Assembly (NCBI RefSeq): GCF_001815355.1
Contig: NZ_KV820354.1
Span: forward strand, 1-64,000
Origin: Haemophilus sp. HMSC068C11
GTDB taxonomy: Bacteria > Pseudomonadota > Gammaproteobacteria > Enterobacterales > Pasteurellaceae
DNA length: 64,000 nucleotides
Direction: 5' to 3'
The notes below the pieces were generated by a model. It saw only the letters and a program-made list of their open reading frames with translations, ran no database searches and had not been told where the DNA came from. The position numbers were made by a program, and so were the translations under genes. Of this stretch, positions 8,736-17,983 are shown piece after piece; positions within the stretch are counted from its first letter, which is position 1; each line of letters opens with the position of its first letter.

Positions 8736-10991
8736 TTATGAGTTGTGTTCAGGTTCAACCACCACAATGTCAACATTACTATGTAATCCACGTGGTAATT
8801 GGGAGCCTTTTCTGCCGCGTTCCGCACGGAATTTTTGCAGATCTTCCGGTTTTAATGTGATTTTTCGTTTACCGGAATGGAACTCAAGGCTGGCTTGCTC
8901 TGAAATTAAGAACAATTTCACCAATAATTCTGACCGCGCTTTTGCATTCGCGGCTGGAATACTGATGATTTTGTTGCCTTTCCCTTTTGATAATGCCGGT
9001 AAATCCCGTACCGGAAAAATCAGCATTCGACCCGCTGAAGTGAGGGACACAAGAAGTGAGGCCGACTCGGAAAGTTTCTCAGGTTTCAAGACTTTCGCAT
9101 TTTCTGGCAAAGAAATCAAGGCTTTTCCAGCTTTATTACGTGCAATTAAATCTTCAAATTTGCAAATAAAACCGTATCCTGCATCTGATGCCATCAATAA
9201 TTCTTGTTTTTCAGGTTCCATAATAACCTGTTCAATGGTTGCACCGGCCGGTAATGTGAGTTTACCGGTGAGCGGTTCACCTTGTGAACGCGCAGAAGGT
9301 AAGCTTAATGGATCTAAAGCATAACTACGACCAGTACTATCAATAAAGATTACGGGCTGATTACTTTTACCGCAAGCGTGCGCGAGATATTTATCGCCTG
9401 CTTTATAGCTTAATCCTGCTGGATCAATGTCATGACCTTTTGCACAGCGTACCCAGCCCATTTCAGATAAAATAACGGTAACGGGTTCTGCTGGGATCAT
9501 TTCACTTTCAGAAATGGCTTTCGCTTCTTCACGCTCAACTAATTGAGACATTCTAGGGCTGGCGTATTTTTTCGCATCTTCTTGAATTTCTTTTTTGATC
9601 AAGGTATTTAAGCGACGTTCAGATCCTAAAATTAACTCTAAATTTGACCGCTCTTCTTCGAGTTTATCTTTTTCAGCTTGTAATTGATGTTCTTCTAATT
9701 TGGCTAAATGGCGTAAACGTAAGTTTAAAATGGCTTCTGCTTGTTCATCACTTAAGTTAAAGCGAGCCATTAAAACTTGTTTAGGTTCATCTTCAGTACG
9801 AATAATTTCAATCACTTCATCAATATTGAGGAAGGCAATCATCAAACCGTCTAAAATGTGTAAACGAGCGAGTACTTTATCTAAACGATGTTGTAAACGA
9901 CGCGTTACTGTTGTACGACGGAATGTCAGCCATTCGGTAAGAACTTGAAGTAAGCCTTTCACGGCTGGTTTATGATCAAGCCCGATCATATTCATATTCA
10001 CACGATAGCTTTTTTCGAGATCAGTCGTCGCAAATAAATGCGCCATTAAGGCGTCCGTGTCAACGCGATTTGAACGTGGCACAAGCACGATACGCACAGG
10101 ATTTTCGTAATCCGCTTCATCACGAATATCTTCTACCATAGGCAATTTTTTCGCCGTCATTTGCTCAGCAATTTGCGCAATGATTTTAGAGGGTGAAGAT
10201 TGATGAGGAAGTGCACTGATGATGATTTCACCGTCTTCTTTATGCCATGTTGCTCGCATCTTAATGGAGCCACGACCGGTTTCGTACATTTTGCGAATAT
10301 CATCTTTTGGCGAAATAATTTCCGCTTCAGTTGGGAAATCTGGGCCTTGAATGATATTGAGTACATCATCTAATCCTGCTTTGGGGTTATCTAATAGCAG
10401 AACAGCGGCATCCGCCACTTCATTAATATTGTGTGGTGGAATATCGGTTGCCATACCAACGGCAATCCCGGTAGTACCGTTTAACAGAATATGAGGCAAA
10501 CGTGCAGGCAAATATTGTGGTTCTTCTAAAGTGCCATCAAAGTTTGGTTGGAAATCAACGGTGCCTTGGCCTAATTCAGTTAATAGAATTTCAGAAATTT
10601 TGGACAGGCGAGATTCTGTATAACGCATTGCCGCGAATGATTTAGGATCATCTGGCGCCCCCCAGTTTCCTTGGCCATCCACTAAAGGATAACGGTAAGA
10701 AAAGGGCTGAGCCATTAATACCATGGCTTCATAACAGGCGGAGTCACCGTGTGGATGGAATTTACCTAACACATCACCAACGGTACGCGCAGATTTTTTA
10801 AATTTCGCGGCGGCATTTAACCCCAGTTCAGACATCGCATAGACAATACGGCGCTGAACGGGCTTTAAGCCATCGCCAATAAAAGGCAATGCACGATCCA
10901 TAATGACGTACATTGAATAATTAAGGTAAGCCTTTTCTGTAAAGGTGCGAAGTGGCATCTGCTCGATGCCTTCGTAGTTAATATTGCTCAT
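8736..10991 (-). CDS. parC: DNA topoisomerase IV subunit A
   Basis: Catalytic cleavage subunit of topoisomerase IV, which decatenates chromosomes with ParE. The N-terminal winged-helix domain has the quinolone-determining region [12 protein letters not shown], with Ser and Glu at the usual unmutated positions. The active tyrosine lies in [11 protein letters not shown] at about residue 120. The GyrA-box-containing C-terminal beta-pinwheel is short, as expected for ParC; 751 aa fits the family. The gene starts 11 bases after the nitrite reductase stop and has only a weak ribosome site. It must therefore be read through aniA from parE unless an internal promoter exists. Confidence 0.95.
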   Translation of the reverse strand: MSNINYEGIEQMPLRTFTEKAYLNYSMYVIMDRALPFIGDGLKPVQRRIVYAMSELGLNAAAKFKKSARTVGDVLGKFHPHGDSACYEAMVLMAQPFSYRYPLVDGQGNWGAPDDPKSFAAMRYTESRLSKISEILLTELGQGTVDFQPNFDGTLEEPQYLPARLPHILLNGTTGIAVGMATDIPPHNINEVADAAVLLLDNPKAGLDDVLNIIQGPDFPTEAEIISPKDDIRKMYETGRGSIKMRATWHKEDGEIIISALPHQSSPSKIIAQIAEQMTAKKLPMVEDIRDEADYENPVRIVLVPRSNRVDTDALMAHLFATTDLEKSYRVNMNMIGLDHKPAVKGLLQVLTEWLTFRRTTVTRRLQHRLDKVLARLHILDGLMIAFLNIDEVIEIIRTEDEPKQVLMARFNLSDEQAEAILNLRLRHLAKLEEHQLQAEKDKLEEERSNLELILGSERRLNTLIKKEIQEDAKKYASPRMSQLVEREEAKAISESEMIPAEPVTVILSEMGWVRCAKGHDIDPAGLSYKAGDKYLAHACGKSNQPVIFIDSTGRSYALDPLSLPSARSQGEPLTGKLTLPAGATIEQVIMEPEKQELLMASDAGYGFICKFEDLIARNKAGKALISLPENAKVLKPEKLSESASLLVSLTSAGRMLIFPVRDLPALSKGKGNKIISIPAANAKARSELLVKLFLISEQASLEFHSGKRKITLKPEDLQKFRAERGRKGSQLPRGLHSNVDIVVVEPEHNS

Positions 10992-11002
10992 ATTTTTCTA
11001 AT

Positions 11003-12196
11003 CTATTTTTTTGTTGCACCAGAATTTGCATCTGAATGTTCGTGAGGAGAATGTCCCATATCTATTCCTTTATGGCTGTCTATTTCATAAGGAACGGGTT
11101 GCGGTTTTTGTGGATTGGCTTCTTTAAAGGCTTCATCTTTTAACTTGTCAGAATAAATATTCGGATTTTTTTCACCCTCAACCACAATATGTCCCATTGT
11201 ACCTTTGTTTACTGCGCGGAAAATGGAATGATCCATAAAGACATAAGTACCTGGCACATCAATTCGAGTTTCTACCATGGTGGCACTGCCAGATGGAATC
11301 AAGGTCGTTTGAACATTGTGATTAACAAGTGTGCCGCCTTCTACATATACATTGTCAAATACCGCACCGATTAAGTGGAAAGAAGAGCATAAATTCGGCC
11401 CCGCATTTCCTACAAATAGGCGAATTGTTTCGCCAGTTTTTGCTTTTAAGGCATTTTCATCCATGGTTGCACCGACTTTACCGTTGAAGAGGACATATTC
11501 TGGATGCTCATCAATAGCTTTTTTCATACTAAACGGCTGCAAGCCAGGATCGCCAAATTCACCTTTTGTATAGAATTCACTTTGCATAATGTAAAATTCA
11601 CGATCCACTTTTGGTAAGCCTTCTTTTGGCTCAACTAAAACTAAACCATACATCCCTTTAGCAAGGTGAATATCCACAGGCTGGCTGCCGCAGTGGTATA
11701 AATAAATCCCCGAACGTAATGCCCTAAATTGGAAGGTTGATGTACGTGTTGGTGGCGTTTCACTCGCGATAGCACCGCCCATTGGCACAGCGGCAGCATG
11801 AAAATCGATACTGTGCGGCATCATTGAACTCGCTGAATTGGAAAGTTGCACTTCCACCATATCGCCTTCGCGTACACGAATGAATGGCGCAGGCACGCTA
11901 CCGTTTAATGTCCAGAATTTAAATTGTACACCATCCATTAAGTCCATAATTTGCTCAAGTGCGGTCAGTTTTACCACGACTTTTGCAGGGTGATTACGTT
12001 CAATCGGTTTTGGCACATTGGGCGCAAGCGTCAGTTCAGCTTCAATTTCTGGTAAATTTTCAACCGCAGTGGTTGCCGTATTAGAGGGCTTTTCCTCTGC
12101 TTTAGCAGAAGGAACAAGGCTTAAACCTGCACCCAATGTAATTGTTGCTAGGCCTAGTGCACTATTCTTAAAAAAATCTCGACGTTGTTCGTTCAT
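11003..12196 (-). CDS. aniA: Copper-containing nitrite reductase (AniA/NirK type)
   Basis: Reduces nitrite to nitric oxide in the periplasm. Two cupredoxin domains follow a twin-arginine signal (RRDFF, residues 5-9, then a hydrophobic stretch to AKA at about 33). With the ATG at 12196, type 1 copper ligands are His128, Cys169, His177 and Met182. Type 2 ligands are His133, His168 and His323. The catalytic pair Asp131 and His274 is also present, so every key residue is intact. Some frames extend to a TTG at 12208, but GAGG six bases before the ATG favours 12196 (397 aa). The C-terminus carries a His-rich tail (HSPHEHSD), absent from the core fold. It lies 16 bases after parE and 11 before parC. 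A USS is inside the frame near 11958. Confidence 0.92.
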   Translation of the reverse strand: MNEQRRDFFKNSALGLATITLGAGLSLVPSAKAEEKPSNTATTAVENLPEIEAELTLAPNVPKPIERNHPAKVVVKLTALEQIMDLMDGVQFKFWTLNGSVPAPFIRVREGDMVEVQLSNSASSMMPHSIDFHAAAVPMGGAIASETPPTRTSTFQFRALRSGIYLYHCGSQPVDIHLAKGMYGLVLVEPKEGLPKVDREFYIMQSEFYTKGEFGDPGLQPFSMKKAIDEHPEYVLFNGKVGATMDENALKAKTGETIRLFVGNAGPNLCSSFHLIGAVFDNVYVEGGTLVNHNVQTTLIPSGSATMVETRIDVPGTYVFMDHSIFRAVNKGTMGHIVVEGEKNPNIYSDKLKDEAFKEANPQKPQPVPYEIDSHKGIDMGHSPHEHSDANSGATKK

Positions 12197-12212
12197 GATT
12201 AACCTCAAATAA

Positions 12213-14111
12213 TTAAACAGCTAAATCCACTTGATCTCCATTGGTTTGCAACCAATTTTTGCGATCTTCCGCTCGTTTTTTGGCGAGTAACATATCCATT
12301 AATTCTAATGTTTCAGCCCCTTGATCTTCGCCTAGCTCATAGGTTAATTGAACTAAACGGCGTGTATTCGGATCCATGGTAGTTTCACGTAATTGTGACG
12401 GATCCATTTCACCTAAACCTTTAAATCGTTGTACGTTTAAGGTGCCTTTTTTACCTTTTAAGCGTTCTAAAATCGCTTCTTTTTCGCTTTCATCGAGGGC
12501 ATAAAACACTTCTTTGCCTAAGTCGATACGATAGAGTGGTGGCATTGCCACATAAACGTGTCCATCTTGAACCAATTTAGGGAAGTGACGTAAAAAGAGT
12601 GCACAAAGTAGGGTGGCGATGTGCAAACCATCAGAGTCCGCATCGGCTAAAATACAGACTTTACCGTAACGAAGTTGAGATAAGTCTTCATTATCAGGAT
12701 CGATACCAAGCGCTACTGCAATATCATGAATTTCCGTTGAGGCAAGCACTTGATCACTAGCCACTTCCCAAGTATTTAAGATTTTTCCACGTAACGGCAG
12801 AATAGCTTGATATTCACGATCACGCGCCTGTTTAGCCGATCCACCCGCAGAGTCACCCTCTACTAAGAATAATTCGGTTTTTTCTAAATTTTGTGATGCA
12901 CAATCGGCTAATTTTCCTGGTAGAGCAGGACCACTCACCAATTTTTTACGTACGACTTTTTTAGCTGCATTTAAACGACGTTGTGCAGAACTGATCGCCA
13001 TTTCAGCTAAGCGATCGGCATCTTGTACGTTTTGATTTAACCATAAACTGAAGGCATCTTTTAAAACACCTGCAACAAAGACCGCACTTTGACGGGAAGA
13101 TAAGCGTTCTTTGGTTTGGCCGGCAAATTGGGCATCCTGCATTTTCAGTGAAAGAATATAAGCACAGCGATCCCAAATATCGTCTGCGGTTAATTTCACA
13201 CCACGTGGTAATTTATTGCGGAATTCACAATATTCAGTCATGGCATTGAGCAAACCTTGGCGAAGACCATTTACGTGTGTTCCACCTTGTACTGTTGGAA
13301 TCAAGTTTACATAGCTTTCTGCAATAAGCTCGCCACCTTCTGGCAACCATAACAATGCCCAGCTTACTGCTTCAGTTGAGCCTTTAAATTCACCAACAAA
13401 AGGTTTTTCAGGTAAGGTTTCAAAACCATTTACTGCTTCGGTTAAGTAATCGGATAAACCATCTTGATAGCACCACACATCTTCAGTGTTATTCACTTTA
13501 TCGACAAATTTAATTTCTAAGCCAGAACAAAGCACGGCTTTCGCACGTAATAAGTGGCGTAAACGGCTGACAGAAAAATTCTTGCTATCAAAATATTTTG
13601 GATTCGGTTTGAAGTGAACGGTGGTGCCGGTTGTACGTCTGCCACAAGTCCCGATGACTTCCAATTCTTCTACTTTCACGCCATTTTCAAAGGCAATTTT
13701 ATACACTTCCCCGTTACGTTTAACTTGAATATCAACGCGTTCTGAAAGGGCATTGACGACAGAAATTCCCACCCCGTGTAGACCACCGGCAAATTCATAG
13801 TTTTTATTCGAGAACTTACCGCCAGCATGAAGTTTGGTTAAGATCACTTCGACACCAGAAACGCCTTCAGTTGGGTGAATATCTACTGGCATCCCACGGC
13901 CATTATCAATGACTTCAAGCGATTGATCAGCGTGTAAAATCACTTCAACTTTGGTGGCAAAACCCGCAAGGGCTTCGTCCACACTGTTATCGATAACTTC
14001 TTGAGCAAGGTGATTTGGACGAGTTGTGTCCGTGTACATACCGGGGCGAATTTGCACCGGTTCGAGATCTTTCAGGACCGTAATTTCTTGAGCAGAATAA
14101 TTTGTAGTCAT
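12213..14111 (-). CDS. parE: DNA topoisomerase IV subunit B
   Basis: ATPase subunit of topoisomerase IV. The GHKL ATP site shows DNSVDEALAG (about residues 42-51), DNGRGMP and GGLHGVG. A transducer domain follows. The TOPRIM domain has LVEGDSAGGSA (about 415-425), PLRGKILN and the acidic DADSDG. The C-terminus ends in the ParE-type QRFKGLGEM segment, followed by a tail. At 632 aa it matches family size. The order parE-aniA-parC on the minus strand suggests one transcript starting upstream of 14111, where the 195-base gap holds an AT-rich stretch and a USS pair. A USS also sits in frame near 13080. Confidence 0.95.
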   Translation of the reverse strand: MTTNYSAQEITVLKDLEPVQIRPGMYTDTTRPNHLAQEVIDNSVDEALAGFATKVEVILHADQSLEVIDNGRGMPVDIHPTEGVSGVEVILTKLHAGGKFSNKNYEFAGGLHGVGISVVNALSERVDIQVKRNGEVYKIAFENGVKVEELEVIGTCGRRTTGTTVHFKPNPKYFDSKNFSVSRLRHLLRAKAVLCSGLEIKFVDKVNNTEDVWCYQDGLSDYLTEAVNGFETLPEKPFVGEFKGSTEAVSWALLWLPEGGELIAESYVNLIPTVQGGTHVNGLRQGLLNAMTEYCEFRNKLPRGVKLTADDIWDRCAYILSLKMQDAQFAGQTKERLSSRQSAVFVAGVLKDAFSLWLNQNVQDADRLAEMAISSAQRRLNAAKKVVRKKLVSGPALPGKLADCASQNLEKTELFLVEGDSAGGSAKQARDREYQAILPLRGKILNTWEVASDQVLASTEIHDIAVALGIDPDNEDLSQLRYGKVCILADADSDGLHIATLLCALFLRHFPKLVQDGHVYVAMPPLYRIDLGKEVFYALDESEKEAILERLKGKKGTLNVQRFKGLGEMDPSQLRETTMDPNTRRLVQLTYELGEDQGAETLELMDMLLAKKRAEDRKNWLQTNGDQVDLAV

Positions 14112-14217
14112 TTTTAAAATTAGTTACTTATTTATAAAAAAATTAGCGTGATTTTATCAAAAAATGATGCGTTTATAAAATCAAAGATAAGAAAAGATAA
14201 GGATACTATATCAAGTA

Positions 14218-14258
14218 AAAGTGCGGTCAAAATTTGACGTGAATTTTGACCGCACTTT
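14218..14258 (-). terminator. Inverted USS pair behind queC
   Basis: Arms of 17 bases (AAAGTGCGGTCAAAATT and its complement) with a 7-base loop form a long hairpin just downstream of queC. The T-run on the minus strand is short (TTTT), so termination is likely but not certain. Confidence 0.7.
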
Positions 14259-14306
14259 GGGTTATTTGAATCTATTTAGTCTGTTATAGATTGAGTTATC
14301 TCGATA

Positions 14307-14984
14307 CTAAGCTTTTGCTTTTGTTGCTAAATATTCCTGCAAGCCTTTATCTCTCAATTTGCAGCTCGGGCATTCTCCACAGCCACCTTCAACACCTTCA
14401 TAGCAAGTGTGGGTATGCTGATGAACATAATTTAACGCACCTAATTCATCAGCTAATGCCCAAGTTTGTGCTTTGGTGAGATACATTAACGGTGTTTTTA
14501 AATTGAACGGATAATCCATGGCTAAATTAAGGGTGACATTCATGGATTTGATAAACACATCACGGCAATCGGGATAGCCGCTGAAATCTGTTTCACATAC
14601 ACCCGTAATGATGTCATTAATACCTTGTCCTTTTGCGTAAATCGCCGCATACAATAAGAAGAGTGCGTTGCGGCCATCCACAAAGGTATTAGGTAATTCA
14701 CCGACTTTTTGCTCAATATCTGCATTGGCATCCATTAAGGCATTGTGGGTGATAGATTTGATGACGGACGTATCAATCAACGTTTGTTTTACGCCGAGAT
14801 CTTTGGCGATCCAACGGGCTTTTTCTAATTCTATAGCGTGACGTTGGCCGTATTGAAAGGTGACGGTTTCGACATTTTCCACGCCATATTCGGCAATAGC
14901 TTGAATTAAACAGGTTGTGGAATCTTGTCCACCAGAGAAGATCACAAGGGCTTTGCGATTGTGATTAGGATTTGAAATATTCAT
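14307..14984 (-). CDS. queC: 7-cyano-7-deazaguanine (preQ0) synthase QueC
   Basis: Converts 7-carboxy-7-deazaguanine to preQ0 with ammonia and ATP, a step of queuosine biosynthesis. The PP-loop SGGQDSTTC lies at about residues 16-24. The C-terminal zinc site is C-x8-CGECPSCK (about residues 195-211), with four cysteines present. Length, 225 aa, is typical. The ATG at 14984 is preceded by an AGG that forms the 3' end of a putative preQ1 aptamer, six bases away, which supports this start. It is read away from the small lipoprotein gene. The other queuosine genes are not in this window. Confidence 0.94.
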   Translation of the reverse strand: MNISNPNHNRKALVIFSGGQDSTTCLIQAIAEYGVENVETVTFQYGQRHAIELEKARWIAKDLGVKQTLIDTSVIKSITHNALMDANADIEQKVGELPNTFVDGRNALFLLYAAIYAKGQGINDIITGVCETDFSGYPDCRDVFIKSMNVTLNLAMDYPFNLKTPLMYLTKAQTWALADELGALNYVHQHTHTCYEGVEGGCGECPSCKLRDKGLQEYLATKAKA

Positions 14985-14987
14985 AGG

Positions 14988-15026
14988 ATACCTAGTTTTT
15001 TTATGTAGGAGGTTTGCGAACTACAA
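14988..15026 (-). promoter_or_regulatory. preQ1-I-type riboswitch upstream of queC
   Basis: On the minus strand, TGTAG pairs with CTACA around a 12-base loop TTCGCAAACCTC. An A-rich tail then ends in ACTAGGT. The loop's ACCT can pair with AGGT in the tail to make the H-type pseudoknot of class I preQ1 aptamers. The AGG is also the queC ribosome site, so ligand binding would block translation. The loop resembles the Thermoanaerobacter aptamer core (TCGCA...AACC). The gene downstream makes the pathway precursor, which matches. Fold and ligand are inferred from sequence. Confidence 0.8.
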
Positions 15027-15153
15027 GTTAAAAATGAAGCGGTATTGTAGAAGTCAAAGATAAATTTTGCAAGAAAAGGACTAATTTAAGCAGGTAAGGC
15101 CAACAAAAGTTATGATACAATTTGGACAAGTTAGTTTTGAAAAGGTAAACATA

Positions 15154-15297
15154 ATGAAAAAATTGATTCTTATTGTTATCGGTGCATTAGTGATTTCAGC
15201 TTGCGCAAATAAAGACGTTTATTTTAATGGTTCGGAAGGATCCCATTCAGGCATGAAATTTGATAAAGACACTCGTCATTGGGGCGTTAATCAATAA
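15154..15297 (+). CDS. Small lipoprotein, 47 aa
   Basis: A 47-codon gene whose product begins MKKLILIVIGALVISAC: a basic start, a hydrophobic core and a lipobox ending at Cys17 (ISAC). This predicts an acylated envelope lipoprotein of about 31 residues after processing. The mature part (NKDVYFNGSEGSH...) has no domain I recognise. An in-frame ATG at 15112 would add 14 residues in front, which would spoil the signal peptide, so I chose 15154. It has its own terminator, shared with ribA. Function unknown. Confidence 0.75.
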   Translation: MKKLILIVIGALVISACANKDVYFNGSEGSHSGMKFDKDTRHWGVNQ

Positions 15298-15310
15298 TTG
15301 TTTTGATAAA

Positions 15311-15342
15311 AGAAAAGCCATACAACAGTTGTATGGCTTTTT
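15311..15342. terminator. Bidirectional terminator, lipoprotein gene and ribA
   Basis: AAAAGCCATACAAC / GTTGTATGGCTTTT hairpin with T-runs on both sides, between convergent genes. Confidence 0.88.
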
Positions 15343-15344
15343 TA

Positions 15345-15992
15345 TTAAATCACTTCTTCTTGGCAATGTGGGCAAGTCATTAAATGTTCTTCATTATTGT
15401 GCACAATGTAATGGCCCATTTTTTTCGCTTTAGTATCAAGATATTTCGTATTGTAACGGTTTTCACCTACATTCAATGGCACACGTTCTACGATATTAAT
15501 TCCCGCTTTTTTCATGGTTTCTACTTTTTGCGGGTTGTTTGTCATCAAGCGAACTTGCTTCACACCTAATAATTCAAACATATCGGCACACACATTAAAG
15601 TTACGTTCATCAGCTTTAAAGCCTAATGCAAGGTTGGCCTCAATGGTATCCATGCCTTTATCTTGTAATGCATAGGCACGAATTTTATTAATTAGACCAA
15701 TACCTCGTCCTTCTTCACGATGATAGATCAACACACCACGACCCGCTTCGCTAATTTGACGTAGCGCAGCCGCCAGTTGGAAACCACAATCACATTTCAA
15801 ACTGTGTAACGCATCACCCGTTAAGCATTCCGAATGAATACGGGCGAGCACTGGCTCATCTGGGTTTGAGATATCACCCATCACTAAAGCGACATGTTCT
15901 TTTTTTGTATCGGGAAATTCAAATCCGACCATTTTAAATATGCCATATTCGGTAGGCAAATTGGCTTGGGCAACCAGTTGGATTTTTGACAT
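15345..15992 (-). CDS. ribA: GTP cyclohydrolase II
   Basis: Opens GTP to the pyrimidine precursor in the first step of riboflavin synthesis. The zinc-binding motif [18 protein letters not shown] gives three cysteines (about residues 54-67). REEGRGIGL is the GTP-binding/catalytic segment, followed by the Tyr and Arg-containing [18 protein letters not shown]. At 215 aa the protein is the RibA-only form, not fused to RibB. The C-terminus ([11 protein letters not shown]) adds a CxxC pair. It is divergent from pgpB; the two starts are 67 bases apart, so their promoters overlap. Confidence 0.93.
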   Translation of the reverse strand: MSKIQLVAQANLPTEYGIFKMVGFEFPDTKKEHVALVMGDISNPDEPVLARIHSECLTGDALHSLKCDCGFQLAAALRQISEAGRGVLIYHREEGRGIGLINKIRAYALQDKGMDTIEANLALGFKADERNFNVCADMFELLGVKQVRLMTNNPQKVETMKKAGINIVERVPLNVGENRYNTKYLDTKAKKMGHYIVHNNEEHLMTCPHCQEEVI

Positions 15993-16059
15993 AACTTATC
16001 CTTTTTTCAACTTTATTCTGCTAAAATATGCACTTTATTTTTATTATCAAGAGGCAACA

Positions 16060-16785
16060 ATGTTTAAAAGGCTGTCATTATATACGTTATTCCTTTGTCT
16101 TGTACCATTTTTTGTTTGGGGTTTTGCTTATCATTGGCATGGAAACAACCAATTAATGGAATGGGATTATTGGCTTTATCTTTTAACTGAAACCGGTAGC
16201 GTGCCTTACGCTTTAATTACCTGTGGTGTATTTGCTTTACTTTTCCGTTTTCTTTTTGAAAATCGTAAACAATGGATTATGGGAGTGATTGTAATGGGCC
16301 TATCTGTATTATCTACACAAGTAATTAAAACAGGTTTAAAAACGGTTTTTGCCGAGCCACGTCCTTTTACCGTCTATTTAGCGGAAAAAACAGAAAGTAC
16401 TACGGATGCCTTTTATCATCAAGATCGTTCAGAACGTGCAAAATTAGTGGATAAATTTTATTCGACCCAAGCCGATACGCCAGCCTGGTTGAAAGCACAT
16501 TATGAAGATGAAACAGGTTATTCTTTCCCATCAGGACATTCTATTTTTGCCGCCACTTGGCTAATGTTAGTCGTTGGATTTAGTCAATTATTAGGCAATC
16601 GTTCTTTTAAAGCAGAATTACTTATTGGTGCGATGACAATTTGGGGCGTATTAATGTTGATTAGTCGTGTGCGCCTTGGAATGCATTATCCAATTGATTT
16701 ATTTGTGGCGATAATTTCAGCATGGATTGTTCATTTGATTATTTTTGGTTTCTTACAGAAGAAAGGTTTGTTTAACAATAAATAG
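16060..16785 (+). CDS. pgpB: Phosphatidylglycerophosphatase B
   Basis: Membrane lipid phosphatase of the PAP2 family acting on phosphatidylglycerol phosphate and likely undecaprenyl pyrophosphate. About six membrane helices are seen. The three PAP2 signature blocks are present: K-x6-RP in KTVFAEPRP, PSGH in SFPSGHSIFAA, and SR-x5-H-x3-D in SRVRLGMHYPIDL, giving the catalytic histidines. I start it at 16060 (241 aa) after GAGGC. The frame is open further upstream to 15940, but that would overlap ribA on the opposite strand and add a non-family extension. A terminator follows six bases after the stop. Confidence 0.92.
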   Translation: MFKRLSLYTLFLCLVPFFVWGFAYHWHGNNQLMEWDYWLYLLTETGSVPYALITCGVFALLFRFLFENRKQWIMGVIVMGLSVLSTQVIKTGLKTVFAEPRPFTVYLAEKTESTTDAFYHQDRSERAKLVDKFYSTQADTPAWLKAHYEDETGYSFPSGHSIFAATWLMLVVGFSQLLGNRSFKAELLIGAMTIWGVLMLISRVRLGMHYPIDLFVAIISAWIVHLIIFGFLQKKGLFNNK

Positions 16786-16790
16786 CATTA

Positions 16791-16825
16791 AAGACCGGTT
16801 TTAGTGATAAAGCCGGTCTTTTTTA
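16791..16825 (+). terminator. Terminator of pgpB
   Basis: AAGACCGG / CCGGTCTT stem with a T-run, directly behind pgpB. Confidence 0.88.
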
Positions 16826-16929
16826 TTGCTTGTAGAAAATATGATTTTTATCATGGATTTTCATTTTGATTTCAAGGAAAATACAGCCTATATATTCCAA
16901 CAATTTTGACCGCTCTTTGAGGAGACAAT

Positions 16930-17847
16930 ATGTATTACGGTATTGATATCGGTGGCACAAAGATTGAATTAGCTGCTTTTAATGCAAAATTAGAAAAGCT
17001 TTATACCGAGCGCGTGCCAACGCCACAAACAGATTATCAAGATTGGTTACAGGCGATCAAAACGCTAGTAGAACGTGCTGATGCCCACTTTGGTGAAAAA
17101 GGCACTGTAGGTTTAGGTTTGCCAGGATTTGTTAATTTAACAACCGGGCTTGCTGAAGTGACGAATATTCGTGTTGCAGATAATAAGCCGATTTTAGCCG
17201 ATCTTGAACGCGTTTTAGATCGTGAGGTGCGAGCAGAAAATGATGCAAATTGTTTTGCGCTCTCGGAAGCTTGTGATGAGGAAAATACCCAATATCCTTC
17301 TGTATTAGGGCTTATTTTGGGGACAGGCTTTGGTGGTGGTTTTGTAATTAATGGCAAAATTCACTCAGGACAAGTCGGGATGGCAGGGGAGTTAGGCCAC
17401 CTTCAATTAAATTATCATGCCTTAAAATTATTAGGCTGGGATAAAGCCCCTATTTATCAATGTGGTTGTGGTAATCATGCCTGTTTAGATACTTATATTT
17501 CAGGTCGCGGTTTTGAAATGTTGTACCGAGACTTAAAAGGTGAGGCATTATCAGCGAAAGAGATTATCGATCGCTTTTATGCGAAAGAGGAAAGTGCGGT
17601 TGATTTTGTTCGCATTTTTGTAGAGTTAGCGGCTATTTCTATCGGTAACATTATCACTGCATTTGATCCACATATGATTGTTCTTGGTGGTGGTTTATCG
17701 AATTTTGATTATCTCTATGAAGCATTACCAAAAGCATTGCCACCTCATTTAATGCGTAGTGCAAAAGTGCCACCAATCAAAAAAGCAAAACATGGTGATT
17801 CTGGTGGGGTTCGTGGAGCAGCCGCGTTATTTTTAAAACGTGAATAG
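16930..17847 (+). CDS. nagK: N-acetylglucosamine kinase (ROK family)
   Basis: Phosphorylates N-acetylglucosamine, which feeds amino sugar recycling or host-derived sugar use. DIGGTK (residues 5-10) is the ATP site. [11 protein letters not shown] carries the catalytic Asp, and GTGFGGG binds phosphate. The zinc motif [15 protein letters not shown] is the ROK signature. The 305-aa length suits NagK; glucokinase and NanK are the alternatives, and the match to the Haemophilus gene beside an alanine symporter favours NagK. Upstream at 16841-16854 a symmetrical ATGATTTTTATCAT resembles an FNR/CRP-type site with its two outer bases off. A GAGG lies before the ATG, and a USS variant (TTGACCGCTCTTT) lies just upstream of that. 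USS in frame near 17592. Confidence 0.88.
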   Translation: MYYGIDIGGTKIELAAFNAKLEKLYTERVPTPQTDYQDWLQAIKTLVERADAHFGEKGTVGLGLPGFVNLTTGLAEVTNIRVADNKPILADLERVLDREVRAENDANCFALSEACDEENTQYPSVLGLILGTGFGGGFVINGKIHSGQVGMAGELGHLQLNYHALKLLGWDKAPIYQCGCGNHACLDTYISGRGFEMLYRDLKGEALSAKEIIDRFYAKEESAVDFVRIFVELAAISIGNIITAFDPHMIVLGGGLSNFDYLYEALPKALPPHLMRSAKVPPIKKAKHGDSGGVRGAAALFLKRE

Positions 17848-17901
17848 ATTTAATCTAAAAATATAGCAAAAATTTGAATAAATTTTATATTATAGGATAA
17901 G

Positions 17902-17938
17902 AATCCAGTTTTTCTTTAAGAAAACTGGATTTTTTCTT
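17902..17938 (+). terminator. Terminator between nagK and the alanine symporter gene
   Basis: AATCCAGTTTT / AAAACTGGATT with a run of T. It separates nagK from the next gene and lies only about 45 bases before that start, so it could also act in its leader. Confidence 0.85.
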
Positions 17939-17983
17939 TTGTCTATTTACAATCAGAATATGGATTTTTTAAGTGAGGTTTTT

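Noticed and set aside
8743-9324. 193-codon plus-strand frame opposite parC
   Set aside because: Shadow of the parC coding strand; no ribosome site and low-complexity composition.
15940-16059. N-terminal extension of PgpB
   Set aside because: It overlaps the ribA start on the other strand, has no ribosome site, and makes a non-family extension.
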